A DNA stretch of 64,000 bases from Paraclostridium tenue (GTDB lineage Bacteria > Bacillota > Clostridia > Peptostreptococcales > Peptostreptococcaceae): positions 116,385-180,384 of the forward strand of contig NZ_BAAACP010000003.1 of the NCBI RefSeq assembly GCF_039521565.1. The letters are read 5' to 3'. This document shows positions 45,132 to 54,051 of this stretch, piece after piece (positions within the stretch are counted from its first letter, which is position 1; each line of letters starts with the position of its first letter). Under the pieces are notes generated by a model that saw only the letters and a list, made by a program, of their open reading frames with translations, was not told the DNA's origin and ran no database searches. Both the position numbers and the translations under genes were made by a program.

Positions 45132-45212
45132 CTTTGTCCAAAAAAATAGTAATAACTTTAAATATTTATACATATTTATAAATTAAGTATAGATAAGGAA
45201 AGGGTGAATTCA

Positions 45213-45710
45213 TTGATTATATCTACAAAAGATATAAAAAAATTTATAATAAGTGTTTTGATACCAATTGTAATAGGTTTTTCAAGCAATTTTATATCAG
45301 AAATTATAAGCAAAACAGATACAAATTTTCAGTACTTAGAGTTAATAAAGCCAGGATTTTTCCCTCCTCCATACATATTTCCTATAATATGGACTATTTT
45401 GTATATACTTATGGGAATATCAGCATATTTAGTTTCTAAAAAAGATTTAAATTCTCTTAAAGTTAGAGATGCTATGTTTTATTACTATTTGCAATTAGGA
45501 TTAAATTTTATATGGTCCATATTATTCTTTGGGCTAGAACTTAGACTTACATCTTTGGTTGTTATAGGGATTATGATAGTAGTTGTTACAGTAATGATAA
45601 TTAAATTTACTAAAGTTGATAAAAGAGCGGCTTATTTAAATCTATTATATTTAGCTTGGTTATTTTATGCTTTCTTTTTAAATTATGTTATATGGTCAAT
45701 AAATAGATAA
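45213..45710 (+). CDS. TspO/MBR family membrane protein
   Basis: 165 residues from TTG 45213, with AAAGGGTGA about 6 bases upstream. A GTG at 45204 in the same frame is the alternative but would overlap that site. Five hydrophobic helices are seen. The TspO signature is KPGFFPPPYIFPIIWTILYILMGISAYL near residues 47-74, with further Trp/Tyr-rich helices to the end. TspO proteins bind porphyrins and regulate stress or tetrapyrrole traffic. The role in an anaerobe is unclear. Single-gene unit between terminators. Confidence 0.9.
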   Translation: MIISTKDIKKFIISVLIPIVIGFSSNFISEIISKTDTNFQYLELIKPGFFPPPYIFPIIWTILYILMGISAYLVSKKDLNSLKVRDAMFYYYLQLGLNFIWSILFFGLELRLTSLVVIGIMIVVVTVMIIKFTKVDKRAAYLNLLYLAWLFYAFFLNYVIWSINR

Positions 45711-45741
45711 AAAATAAAAGCCAACTTGGCTTTATTTTTTA
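45711..45741 (+). terminator. Rho-independent terminator of tspO-like gene
   Basis: AAATAAAAGCC pairs with GGCTTTATTTT and T-run, directly after the stop. Confidence 0.85.
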
Positions 45742-45808
45742 TTAAATAAAAAGTCCCCAAATTTATATTTGGTACATAGTATTATATATAGTTTACTTGT
45801 CAATACAA

Positions 45809-45837
45809 GTAATTAAAATTATGAATGTACATAGAAT
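45809..45837 (+). promoter_or_regulatory. Possible sigma-E type promoter before yqfC
   Basis: CATAGAAT at 45830-45837 resembles the sporulation sigma-E -10 (CATACANT). A weak GTAATTA lies 14 bases upstream as -35. yqfC and yqfD are sigma-E genes in Bacillus. The match is partial. Confidence 0.3.
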
Positions 45838-45856
45838 ATATTAAGGGGGTATTGGT

Positions 45857-46093
45857 ATGATAGAAGTTCCAACTGATTTACAAGTAAATCAGCCAAGTGT
45901 TACTATATTGAGCAATTCATTTATAAGTATAGAAAACTATAAGTCTATTCTTGAATATGATATAAACTTAATTAAAATAAAAACTAAAACAAATACTATA
46001 AAAGTAAGTGGAGATAAAATGTATCTAAAGTATATTACAGATACAGAAATAGGAATAAAAGGGATTATATATAGTGTAGAATACACTACATAA
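45857..46093 (+). CDS. yqfC: Sporulation protein YqfC (YabP/YqfC family)
   Basis: 78 residues. MIEVPTDLQVNQPSVTILSNSFISIENYKSILEYD and a KVSGDKMYLKYITDTEIGIKGII block match the YabP/YqfC domain, found only in spore formers. AAGGGGG precedes ATG 45857. It lies 13 bases before yqfD and in Bacillus the pair is made in the mother cell. Molecular function is not established. Confidence 0.93.
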   Translation: MIEVPTDLQVNQPSVTILSNSFISIENYKSILEYDINLIKIKTKTNTIKVSGDKMYLKYITDTEIGIKGIIYSVEYTT

Positions 46094-46106
46094 GGGGGAG
46101 TTACTT

Positions 46107-47420
46107 TTGATAAGTTATATTAGGGGATACTATGTGATAACTGTAGAGGGTATAAATACTGAAAAGTTTTTAAATACCCTTATAAGAAACAAAGTAAATA
46201 TATATGAAGTTAAGCGTATAACAAATACTAAAATTGAACTTAAAGTGGATAAAAAAGATATTAAAGCTTTTAAAAATATATATAGAAATAGTAAATTTGA
46301 TATTAAGGTAAAGCAAAAGATGGGATTACCTTTTTTAGCTAAAAGAATATATAAATATAAGGGAATGTGGATTTGTGCCATAATTTCCTTATTAATTTTA
46401 ATGAGTACATCAATGTTTGTAACAGATGTTTATATACAGGCACCAGAAGGTATAGATAAGGTACTTGTAAGAAAGGAATTAGAAAAAGCAGGTGTTAAAC
46501 CTGGAGTTTATAAAAAAAACATAGATAGAAAACAAGTAAGAGATATAGTTATGGGAAAGTTCAATGATATAGCATATGTTTCTATAAATGTAAAAGGTAC
46601 TAATATATTTGTTACAGTTACTAAAAAAGATGAGTCTTTAGAAGAGAAAAAAGAAACTAATTATTGTAATATAATTGCGAAGAAAAATGGTATAATAGAT
46701 AAAGTAATACCAAGAAGTGGAAATCAAGTAGTTAATGTTGGAGATATAGTAAGAGAAGGTGATGTATTAGTTTCTGGAGCTAATACAAAGTCTATCCCAG
46801 AAGTTTGGGCTGTTACTTTTTACGAATCTAAGCAAAATGCAAGTTACATAGATAAGGTAAAAGTAAAAACTGGAAACAAAAAAACTGTATATACTTTTAG
46901 ATTTTATGATAAAAAATATACATTAAGACGAAATATAGATTATAAAAACTATGAAATAGAAAATAAAGATTATGAATTGAAAATTGGAGATTATACTTTC
47001 CCATTAAAAATACAAGCTAGCACTTTTCATGAAGTTAACATAAAAGAAGTAAAAAGAGATAAAAATAAAGTTAAAAAAGATTTAGAAAAAAAAGCTCTTA
47101 AAGATTTAGAATACAACATGCCAGTTGATACTAGAATAAAAGATGTAGAGCATCAGCATAAAGTGAAAAATGGTAAACTTGAATACATATTAACTGTTAA
47201 AACTTTAGAAAATATAGCTAAAGTACATTCCTTAAGTAAATCAGAAGCAGAGGAATTAATAAGACAAGAAAATGAGAAAAAACAAAAAGAAGATGAAGCA
47301 ATACCTTCAAATCCACAAAAAAGACCTATAAATGACATAAGAAATGAATTTGAGGATATAAATAAAGATAAGGACAATGAAAATAAAGATAAAAAGGAAC
47401 CAGAAACAAGGGATAACTAA
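46107..47420 (+). CDS. yqfD: Sporulation protein YqfD
   Basis: 437 residues from TTG 46107 (GGGGGAG upstream). A soluble N-terminal part (1-85) is followed by one membrane helix (about 90-108), then a large extracytoplasmic region with POTRA-like start (VRKELEKAGVKPG near 123) and a lysine-rich C-terminus with a disordered Lys/Glu/Asp tail. The SGNQVVNVGDIVREGDVLVSG segment near 208 is typical. YqfD is conserved in spore formers and needed for efficient sporulation in some species. It is the second gene of yqfC-yqfD-phoH. Confidence 0.92.
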   Translation: MISYIRGYYVITVEGINTEKFLNTLIRNKVNIYEVKRITNTKIELKVDKKDIKAFKNIYRNSKFDIKVKQKMGLPFLAKRIYKYKGMWICAIISLLILMSTSMFVTDVYIQAPEGIDKVLVRKELEKAGVKPGVYKKNIDRKQVRDIVMGKFNDIAYVSINVKGTNIFVTVTKKDESLEEKKETNYCNIIAKKNGIIDKVIPRSGNQVVNVGDIVREGDVLVSGANTKSIPEVWAVTFYESKQNASYIDKVKVKTGNKKTVYTFRFYDKKYTLRRNIDYKNYEIENKDYELKIGDYTFPLKIQASTFHEVNIKEVKRDKNKVKKDLEKKALKDLEYNMPVDTRIKDVEHQHKVKNGKLEYILTVKTLENIAKVHSLSKSEAEELIRQENEKKQKEDEAIPSNPQKRPINDIRNEFEDINKDKDNENKDKKEPETRDN

Positions 47421-47432
47421 GGAGGACATAAA

Positions 47433-48434
47433 TTGATAGTACAAAAGAGTTTTGAAATAACTGATGATAAATTTGAAAGAGAATTATTTGGAAACTTTGA
47501 TGAAAATATACAAATCATAGAAAAAAGTTTAAATGTAGATGTTCTTTTAAGAGAAGGTAATATAGTTTTAATAGGGCAACCTAAAAATGTAGAAAAAACT
47601 ATAGAATTTATAAATGAGCTATATAAGAATTTCAAAAAAGGTAAAACTCTAGATAAACAAAGCATCAATTATGCGATATCACTATTAATGGAAGGCAATA
47701 AAGAGCAAATAGAAGAACTAGAAGACACTATAGCAGTAACTAAAAAGGGAAGAGAAGTAAAACCAAAAACAATGGGTCAAAAGCACTATATAAATCTTAT
47801 TAGAAACAATGATATAACTCTTGGTGTAGGACCTGCAGGTACTGGTAAAACTTATTTAGCTGTGGCTATGGCAGTTAGGGCTTTTAAAAAGGATGAAATA
47901 AGTAGAATAATACTAACAAGACCAGCTGTTGAAGCAGGAGAGAGCTTAGGGTTTTTACCAGGAGATTTAAAAGATAAAGTAGACCCATATTTAAGACCTT
48001 TATATGATGCATTATTTGATATGCTAGGAGATGAAAAGTGTGCTAAATATCTAGAAAGAGGTATAATAGAAGTTGCCCCATTGGCATTTATGAGAGGTAG
48101 AACTTTAGATAATGCTTTTATAATATTAGATGAAGCGCAAAATACAACTCCAGAACAAATGAAGATGTTTTTAACTAGACTTGGTTTTGGGTCAAAAGCT
48201 GTAGTTACAGGGGATTTAACACAAATCGATTTACCAAGTAAAACAAGAAGTGGTCTTATACAAGCTATGGATGTTTTAAAAGATGTAGATGGAGTTGGTA
48301 TAAATAAGTTTACTGAAAAAGATGTTGTAAGACATGAATTAGTTCAAAGAATAATAAAAGCTTATGAAAAGTATGATGAAAAACAAGAAGAAAAAAAGAT
48401 ATCCAAAGAAGAAAGAAACAAAAGAAAGAAATAG
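47433..48434 (+). CDS. phoH: PhoH-family ATPase
   Basis: 333 residues from TTG 47433 (AAGGAGG upstream). N-terminal KH-like domain (about 1-100), then the helicase-type ATPase core: Walker A GVGPAGTGKTYLAVAMAVRAF near 130, Walker B AFIILDEAQNTTPEQMKMFL near 226, GFGSKAVVTGDLTQIDLP near 250. The C-terminal tail is Lys/Glu-rich. PhoH/YbeZ partners with YbeY in RNA metabolism, and ybeY is the next gene. It starts 12 bases after yqfD. Confidence 0.94.
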   Translation: MIVQKSFEITDDKFERELFGNFDENIQIIEKSLNVDVLLREGNIVLIGQPKNVEKTIEFINELYKNFKKGKTLDKQSINYAISLLMEGNKEQIEELEDTIAVTKKGREVKPKTMGQKHYINLIRNNDITLGVGPAGTGKTYLAVAMAVRAFKKDEISRIILTRPAVEAGESLGFLPGDLKDKVDPYLRPLYDALFDMLGDEKCAKYLERGIIEVAPLAFMRGRTLDNAFIILDEAQNTTPEQMKMFLTRLGFGSKAVVTGDLTQIDLPSKTRSGLIQAMDVLKDVDGVGINKFTEKDVVRHELVQRIIKAYEKYDEKQEEKKISKEERNKRKK

Positions 48435-48444
48435 GAGATGCATT

Positions 48445-48903
48445 ATGGAAATTATATTAGACGACAGACAAGATAAAATAAAAGTAAGTGAAGACCTTTT
48501 AGAAAAAATACATGATATAATAGTAGAAACTCTACATTATGAAGGATATGATGATAATTATGAGGTGAGCTTATCTTTTGTTGACAATGAAGAAATACAT
48601 GAGTTAAATAAAGAATTTAGAGGAGTAGATAGAGCTACAGATGTTTTATCTTTTCCACTTTTAACAGATGAATTTGATGTTGAAATAGAAGAAGAATCTT
48701 TAGGAGATATAGTAATATCTTTAGAAAGAGCATTAGAGCAAAGTGAAGAATATAATCATAGTTTTGAAAGAGAAGTATGCTTTTTAGTATGTCATAGTAT
48801 GTTCCATTTATTAGGATATGACCATGATACAGAAGAAAATACTAAGGATATGAGAAAAAGAGAAGAGGATGTACTAAATAAGCTTAATATAACGAGGGAG
48901 TAA
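48445..48903 (+). CDS. ybeY: Endoribonuclease YbeY (rRNA maturation)
   Basis: 152 residues from ATG 48445 (TAGGAG upstream); the longer frame overlaps phoH and is not used. The zinc motif HSMFHLLGYDHDTEE (HxxxHxxxxxH type) near residue 115 and DVLSFPL near 63 are diagnostic. YbeY takes part in 16S rRNA 3' end maturation and ribosome quality control. It sits directly after phoH, as in most bacteria. Confidence 0.96.
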   Translation: MEIILDDRQDKIKVSEDLLEKIHDIIVETLHYEGYDDNYEVSLSFVDNEEIHELNKEFRGVDRATDVLSFPLLTDEFDVEIEEESLGDIVISLERALEQSEEYNHSFEREVCFLVCHSMFHLLGYDHDTEENTKDMRKREEDVLNKLNITRE

Positions 48904-48907
48904 ACTT

Positions 48908-49621
48908 ATGGGGAAGAAAAAAGGTAAGCAAGGCATAATAGAAGCTTTTAATGCTGCTATTGCGGGAATATTATATACCTTTAAACATGAAAGAAACATG
49001 AAAATACATTACTTTGTAGCTGTATTAGTTCTTACTGCTAGTTTATTTTGTGACTTTAATAAATTTGAAATGATTCTTTTACTTTTTACAATAAGCTTAG
49101 TTGTAATATCTGAAATGTTTAATACAGCTATAGAGAAAACTGTGGATATGATAACTGATACTTATCATCCACTAGCAAAAATTGCAAAAGATGTTGCTGC
49201 AGGGGGAGTTTTAATAGCAAGTTTAAATGCATGTGTAGTAGGATATTTATTATTTGTGGATAAACTTGAAAGCCTAGGAAACACAGTATTTTTCACAATT
49301 AGAAAATCACCTATACATGTTACTTTAATATGTATAGTATTAGTTTTAATAGCTGTAGTTGTAGTTAAATCACTAACATCTACAGGAACACCTCTACAAG
49401 GTGGTATGCCAAGTGGGCACTCAGCGCTTGCTTTTGCACTTGCTACACTTGTAACATTTATGACAGAAAGAGTTGTAGCTTCAACTCTTGCATATTTAAT
49501 GGCAATATTGGTTGCACAAAGCAGGATAGAAGGCAAAATACATACTTTTTGGGAGACTGTAGCAGGAGCTTTACTTGGAGTTTTAGTAGCTATGTTAGTT
49601 TTACAAATAGCTCAATATTAA
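48908..49621 (+). CDS. Fused diacylglycerol/undecaprenol kinase and PAP2 phosphatase
   Basis: 237 residues in two parts. Residues 1-120 are a DgkA-type integral membrane kinase, with the conserved EMFNTAIEKTVDMITDTYHPLAKIAKDVAAGGVL block (Glu, Asn and Asp active residues) near 62-98. Residues 135-237 are a PAP2-like phosphatase carrying GGMPSGHSALAFALATL near 161 and SRIEGKIHTFWETVAGALLG near 204. In Gram-positives the kinase acts on undecaprenol. Joining it to a phosphatase suggests balancing of the lipid carrier pool (inference). It starts 4 bases after ybeY. The region is often dgkA-cdd-era in Firmicutes. Confidence 0.9.
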   Translation: MGKKKGKQGIIEAFNAAIAGILYTFKHERNMKIHYFVAVLVLTASLFCDFNKFEMILLLFTISLVVISEMFNTAIEKTVDMITDTYHPLAKIAKDVAAGGVLIASLNACVVGYLLFVDKLESLGNTVFFTIRKSPIHVTLICIVLVLIAVVVVKSLTSTGTPLQGGMPSGHSALAFALATLVTFMTERVVASTLAYLMAILVAQSRIEGKIHTFWETVAGALLGVLVAMLVLQIAQY

Positions 49622-49650
49622 AAAGTGGGAGATTTATTCCCACTTTTTTT
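49620..49650 (+). terminator. Rho-independent terminator of yqfC-dgkA operon
   Basis: AAAAAGTGGGA pairs with TCCCACTTTTT, T-run. It overlaps the stop codon. Confidence 0.9.
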
Positions 49651-49671
49651 AAAACTAAATAGAAATTTACT

Positions 49672-49699
49672 TTGTTCTTTTTTTCTATTTTGGTATAAT
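49672..49699 (+). promoter_or_regulatory. Sigma-A promoter of cdd
   Basis: TTGTTC at 49672-49677, a 16-bp spacer and an extended -10 TGGTATAAT ending at 49699. Confidence 0.7.
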
Positions 49700-49755
49700 G
49701 TAATATACTACTTGAAAATATTAAGGGATAAATACCTTACTGGGAGGTTAAATAT

Positions 49756-50157
49756 ATGAACAATAAACAATTATTAGAAATAGCAGAAAAAGCAAGAGAA
49801 AACTCTTATTCACCATACTCAAACTTTAAGGTAGGTGCGGCACTTTTAACTAAAAGTGGAAAAGTTTTTACAGGATGTAATGTAGAATGTGCATCTTTTT
49901 CAGGAACAAACTGTGCAGAAAGAACTGCACTATTTAAAGCTATATCTGAAGGACACAAAGATATAGAGGCTATAGCAATTGCTAGTATTAATTCAGAAAA
50001 AAATGAACCTACATATCCATGTGCAATATGTAGGCAAGTTATAATAGAGTTTGGACCAAATATAAGAATAATAACTGGATATTCAAAAGGAGATATACAG
50101 GAACATACTATCGCAGAATTAATTCCACATTATTTCTCAGGTAGTGACTTTAAATAA
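49756..50157 (+). CDS. cdd: Cytidine deaminase
   Basis: 133 residues. Small tetrameric zinc enzyme: YSPYSNFKVGAALLT near residue 16, the metal and catalytic CAERTALFKAI near 53 (the family normally has HAE or CAE), and PCAICRQVIIEFG near 85 giving the other two zinc cysteines. It deaminates cytidine and deoxycytidine in pyrimidine salvage. GGGAGG precedes ATG 49756. Followed closely by era, as in Bacillus. Confidence 0.96.
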   Translation: MNNKQLLEIAEKARENSYSPYSNFKVGAALLTKSGKVFTGCNVECASFSGTNCAERTALFKAISEGHKDIEAIAIASINSEKNEPTYPCAICRQVIIEFGPNIRIITGYSKGDIQEHTIAELIPHYFSGSDFK

Positions 50158-50196
50158 ATTAAAAAGACAAAAGACAAGTTGAAAAGAGGAATTAAA

Positions 50197-51087
50197 ATGT
50201 TTAAATCAGGATTTGTTAGTATAGTAGGGAGACCAAATGTTGGTAAATCTACTCTTATGAATAGTGTAGTAGGCGAAAAAATAGCAATAATGAGTGATAA
50301 GCCTCAAACTACAAGAAACACTATTCAAGCAGTTTACACAGATAAAGATTGTCAAATAGTATTTTTAGACACACCAGGTATACACAAGCCTAAAAATAAA
50401 TTAGGTGAGTTTATGGTAAAATCAGCAACAGATGCATTTAAAAATGTAGATGTAGTTTTATATGTTGTTGATGAGTCTAAAAAAATTGGACCAGGAGATA
50501 GAATGATAATAGAAAGCTTAAGAGGTATAAAAACTCCTAAGATATTAGTATTAAATAAGATTGATATGTTAAATGAAGAAGAATTATTTGACTTAATAAA
50601 AATGTATGATGCTGAAAATATGTTTGATGAAATAGTTCCAATTTCAGCATTAAAAGGGAAAAATACAGATAGATTATTAAAAGTAATAGAAGGGTACTTA
50701 GAAGAAGGACCTCAATATTTCCCTGAGTATATGATTACAGATCAACCAGAAAGAGTATTAATATCTGAACTTATAAGAGAAAAAGTACTTCACTATGTAC
50801 ATGATGAAATACCTCATGGTGTTGCTGTAGAAATAGAAAGAATGAAAAAAAGACCAGATAAAGATATAATAGATATATCTGCAGTTATATATTGTGAAAG
50901 AGACTCACATAAGGGTATAATAATAGGTAAGAATGGAAGAAAATTAAAAGGTATAGGAAAGTCAGCCAGAGAAGAAATAGAATTATTATTAGGTTCTCAA
51001 ATTAACCTTCAAATATGGGTTAAGGTTAAAGAAAACTGGAGAAACCTGCAAAGTTTTATAAATAACTTTGGTTATACTGATAAATAG
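50197..51087 (+). CDS. era: GTPase Era (16S rRNA/30S assembly)
   Basis: 296 residues from ATG 50197 (AGAGGA upstream). GTPase motifs: GRPNVGKSTLMNSVVG near residue 10, a TTRNTIQ switch, DTPGIHKP near 58, NKIDMLN near 122. The C-terminal KH domain includes IIGKNGRKLKGIGKSAREEIE near 243. Era binds the 3' end of 16S rRNA. It probably shares a transcript with cdd and mgtE. Confidence 0.97.
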   Translation: MFKSGFVSIVGRPNVGKSTLMNSVVGEKIAIMSDKPQTTRNTIQAVYTDKDCQIVFLDTPGIHKPKNKLGEFMVKSATDAFKNVDVVLYVVDESKKIGPGDRMIIESLRGIKTPKILVLNKIDMLNEEELFDLIKMYDAENMFDEIVPISALKGKNTDRLLKVIEGYLEEGPQYFPEYMITDQPERVLISELIREKVLHYVHDEIPHGVAVEIERMKKRPDKDIIDISAVIYCERDSHKGIIIGKNGRKLKGIGKSAREEIELLLGSQINLQIWVKVKENWRNLQSFINNFGYTDK

Positions 51088-51102
51088 TAAAAGGTGGGTT
51101 TT

Positions 51103-52482
51103 ATGGATAGGAAAGACGAACATTCCAAGGAGCTATTAGATCAAGTTGAAGATTTAATAGACAATAATAAAATATTAGAGCTAAGAGAATTAATGGAAGA
51201 GTATCATAATAGGGATATTTTTGATATTCTAGAAAATTTAGATGAAGATAAGCAAATAAAATTATTTGAAATATTGCCAATAGACATGGCCGCATCAATC
51301 CTTGATGATGCTGATTCTGAATTTTTTAAGTATATTCTTTCAAAGCTAAATACAGAGCATAAAGCTAATATACTAGAAATGATGTCATTAGATGATATGG
51401 CTGATATATTAGCTGATTTAGAAGAAGATGAAAGAGAAGAAGTAATAAATCTTTTAAATCAAGAAGATGCCCAAGATGTTAAAGAACTTCTTATATATGA
51501 GGAAGAATCTGCTGGAGGTATAATGACTACAGGTTATATAGCTATAAATAAGCATATGACTGCAAAAGAAGCTATAAGCTATATGAGAGAAAATGCTATA
51601 GATGCAGAAACTATATACTATATATATGTAATAGACAACTTTGAAAAATTAGTTGGAGTATTATCTTTAAGAGAGCTTATAACTTCAAGGGATGATAGTA
51701 TAATAGAAGACTTAATGAGTGAAAATATAATCTCTGTATATGTAGATGAAGATAGAGAAAAAGCTGTTAAATTAGTTTCTAAATACGATTTAATAGCAAT
51801 ACCTGTTGTAGGTAGAGATGATACTTTAAGAGGGATTATAACTGTTGATGATGTAATAGATGTCATAGAAGAAGAAGCTAGTGAAGATATGTATAAGTTT
51901 GCTGGAACATCTGAGCAAGAAAGAGATATAATAGAACAAAGTAATGTAGACCCTAAGGACCAAGTTATATCATCTTTTAAAGCTAGAATACCATGGCTTA
52001 TAGTAACTTTATTAGGAGGTCTTTTAGCAACTTTAATACTATCAAGTTTTGATTATGTAATTGATTCAAAATATTTCCCTTTAATATATTTTGTACCTAT
52101 AGTAACAGGTATGGGTGGAAATATAGGTACCCAAGTTTCCGCACTTACTGTTATGGCATTATCTAATAAACACTTGGATTTTAAAAATGTTTTATTAGAA
52201 GGACTGGTTGGTGTATTAACAGGAATAATTTGTAGTTTAATTTTAAGTATAACTACTTATGTTTTTGTCAAGGATATAAATATTGTTTTAATAGTTTCTT
52301 TATCACTTTTTATAAATATGATAATTGGAGCTATGTTAGGATCTTTTGTTCCTATGATATTAAAAAAAATGGATGCAGATCCATCGATAGTATCTGCTCC
52401 ATTAATTGCTACAGCCCTTGATATAATTGGAATGATGATTTATTTTGTAATCACAACAATTATATTGGCAAAAATTGTCTAA
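51103..52482 (+). CDS. mgtE: Magnesium transporter MgtE
   Basis: 459 residues from ATG 51103 (AAAGGTGGG upstream). Order: N-terminal helical superhelix domain (about 15-120), two CBS domains (about 130-250, with MTTGYIAINKHMTAKEAI and MSENIISVYVDEDREKAV), a connecting helix, and five membrane helices (about 280-459) with the GGNIGTQVSALTVMAL selectivity segment and DPSIVSAPLIATALDI. The cytosolic domains gate the channel by magnesium. It begins 15 bases after era, so no M-box riboswitch is possible directly upstream. Its place between era and recO is not the Bacillus order. Confidence 0.95.
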   Translation: MDRKDEHSKELLDQVEDLIDNNKILELRELMEEYHNRDIFDILENLDEDKQIKLFEILPIDMAASILDDADSEFFKYILSKLNTEHKANILEMMSLDDMADILADLEEDEREEVINLLNQEDAQDVKELLIYEEESAGGIMTTGYIAINKHMTAKEAISYMRENAIDAETIYYIYVIDNFEKLVGVLSLRELITSRDDSIIEDLMSENIISVYVDEDREKAVKLVSKYDLIAIPVVGRDDTLRGIITVDDVIDVIEEEASEDMYKFAGTSEQERDIIEQSNVDPKDQVISSFKARIPWLIVTLLGGLLATLILSSFDYVIDSKYFPLIYFVPIVTGMGGNIGTQVSALTVMALSNKHLDFKNVLLEGLVGVLTGIICSLILSITTYVFVKDINIVLIVSLSLFINMIIGAMLGSFVPMILKKMDADPSIVSAPLIATALDIIGMMIYFVITTIILAKIV

Positions 52483-52499
52483 AAACTTAATGCATTTTT

Positions 52500-52548
52500 T
52501 TCCCCCTTCTTACTAAAAATATAATATAAGCGTAAGAAGGGGGTTTTT
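52500..52548 (+). terminator. Terminator after mgtE whose 3' arm holds the yqzL ribosome site
   Basis: CCCCCTTCTTAC (52502-52513) pairs with GTAAGAAGGGGG (52532-52543), followed by TTTTT. The loop contains TATAAT at 52520-52525. AAGGGGG in the 3' arm is also the Shine-Dalgarno for the ATG at 52553. Confidence 0.85.
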
Positions 52549-52552
52549 AAAA

Positions 52553-52726
52553 ATGAACAATTTATGTTGGGAAGTTTTTAAAAAGACAGGAAGTATAGAA
52601 GCATACCTATACATAAAAAATAAAACTAATATAAGTGAGATAAATGATAATATAAATAGGGAGATAGAAATCGACTATGATAATTGTAAACACCCAGGGG
52701 ATAGTACTACGATCAGCGAGATATAA
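52553..52726 (+). CDS. yqzL: YqzL family small protein
   Basis: 57 residues. It begins MNNLCWEVFKKTGSIEAYLYIK, matching the YqzL pattern (aromatic-W-x-V-F-x-x-T-G-x-I-x-x-Y-L). Bacillus yqzL lies in the same place, before recO. The C-terminal third overlaps the first 50 bases of recO in a different frame and is probably not conserved. AAGGGGG at 52537-52543 is 9 bases upstream and within the terminator stem. Function unknown. Confidence 0.82.
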   Translation: MNNLCWEVFKKTGSIEAYLYIKNKTNISEINDNINREIEIDYDNCKHPGDSTTISEI

Positions 52727-53450
52727 AGAAAGTGATTTAATACTAACTATATTTACAAGAAAGCTTGGGAAGATATCAGCTATAGCAAAAGGTGCTAAAA
52801 GAAATAAAAGTTCTTTGTTATCATCTTCCCAAGTTTTCTCTTATTCTAATTTTACCTTAAAAAAACAAGGAAATATGTATAGAGTAAGTCAAAGTGAAAC
52901 TATTAAAAGCTTTTATGATATAGCTTATGATATAGATGCTTTTTCATATGCAACATATATAACAAGTTTAGTAGAAGGTTCTATATATGAAAATCAGACT
53001 AATAATAGGCTATTTGTACTATTAGCTCAAACTCTTTATTTATATACTCAAAAAGATATAGATAAAGAATTTGTAACAAAGGCATTTGAACTAAAATTTT
53101 TAGATTATGCAGGATTTAAACCTATTGTAAATAAATGTGTTAACTGCAACACCACTAATCTTAAAAACAGTGTATTTAATGTTGATGAAGGTGGTATACT
53201 ATGTGAAAAGTGTAAAGAAAACCATGTATATAATTTTAAAATAGATAGTACAACCATAAAACTTATGGATTATGTATTTAGAAACGATATAATAACTTGT
53301 AGTAAAGCAAAAGTATCTAAATATATAGTAAATGAACTAGATAAAATTTTAAAAGTATATATTCAAATTTACATTGACAATGTAAATATAAAATCGTTAC
53401 ACTTATTTCAAGGAATAGAAAATAATAAGGGAGCTGATAATAATGACTGA
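52677..53450 (+). CDS. recO: DNA repair protein RecO
   Basis: 257 residues. N-terminal OB fold (NTQGIVLRSARYKESDLILTIFTRKLGKISAIAKGAKR at 5-42), then the helical part with a zinc site of four cysteines (CVNCNTTN near 150 and CEKCKENH near 175). RecO helps RecA load on SSB-coated DNA with RecR. It overlaps yqzL at its 5' end and DUF4342 by 8 bases at its 3' end, so all three are one transcript. Confidence 0.95.
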   Translation: MIIVNTQGIVLRSARYKESDLILTIFTRKLGKISAIAKGAKRNKSSLLSSSQVFSYSNFTLKKQGNMYRVSQSETIKSFYDIAYDIDAFSYATYITSLVEGSIYENQTNNRLFVLLAQTLYLYTQKDIDKEFVTKAFELKFLDYAGFKPIVNKCVNCNTTNLKNSVFNVDEGGILCEKCKENHVYNFKIDSTTIKLMDYVFRNDIITCSKAKVSKYIVNELDKILKVYIQIYIDNVNIKSLHLFQGIENNKGADNND

Positions 53451-54021
53451 TATAACATTAGAAAAAATAGATCAAGTATTAGAAAGAGTTCCAAGTGCAA
53501 GTTACAAAGAAGCTAAAGAAGCTTTAGTAGTTACAGATGGAGATATATTAGATGCAATAATATATTTAGAACAAAATAAAAAATCTACTAAAGTAAAGAC
53601 TAAAGCTAAAGAAAAAATGGAAAATGCTTTAGGCAAAGATGCAGAAGAAATGAAATGTCAATTAAAAGAAATGCTAAAAAGAAGTAATGTTATAAGAATA
53701 GTAGTTGAAAAAGATAACAAAACAATAATGAATATACCTTTAACAGTTGGAGTTGTTGGTTTAGCTTTAGGACCACTAGTTACATTAGTAGGACTTTCAG
53801 CAGCTGTAATAGGTAAATTTAATATAAAGGTTGAAAATGAAGAAGATAAAACGGTTGTTGATTTAGGAGAGCTAAACGAAGAAAAATTAAATATATTAAA
53901 AAATATGTTAACTAGTACTGCAAAGGAAGTTACTGATGTAGTTAAAGAAAAGAAAAAAGACGACAAAGATATAACAGAAGAATTAATAAAAGAAGAAGAT
54001 GACAATGTAAATAAGTATTAA
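53443..54021 (+). CDS. DUF4342 domain protein with UBA-like start
   Basis: 192 residues. The N-terminus (about 1-45) is a UBA-like helical motif, ITLEKIDQVLERVPSASYKEAKEAL then DGDILDAIIYLEQ. A Lys-rich linker follows, then NVIRIVVEKDNKTIMNIPLTVGVVGLALGPLVTLVG, the DUF4342 core with one or two hydrophobic segments. The C-terminus is acidic. The family is common in clostridia after recO, with unknown role. It overlaps recO by 8 bases with GGGAGCTGATA as ribosome site. Confidence 0.85.
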   Translation: MTDITLEKIDQVLERVPSASYKEAKEALVVTDGDILDAIIYLEQNKKSTKVKTKAKEKMENALGKDAEEMKCQLKEMLKRSNVIRIVVEKDNKTIMNIPLTVGVVGLALGPLVTLVGLSAAVIGKFNIKVENEEDKTVVDLGELNEEKLNILKNMLTSTAKEVTDVVKEKKKDDKDITEELIKEEDDNVNKY

Positions 54022-54051
54022 AAAGCATTGACATACACTAGCTTAAGAATA

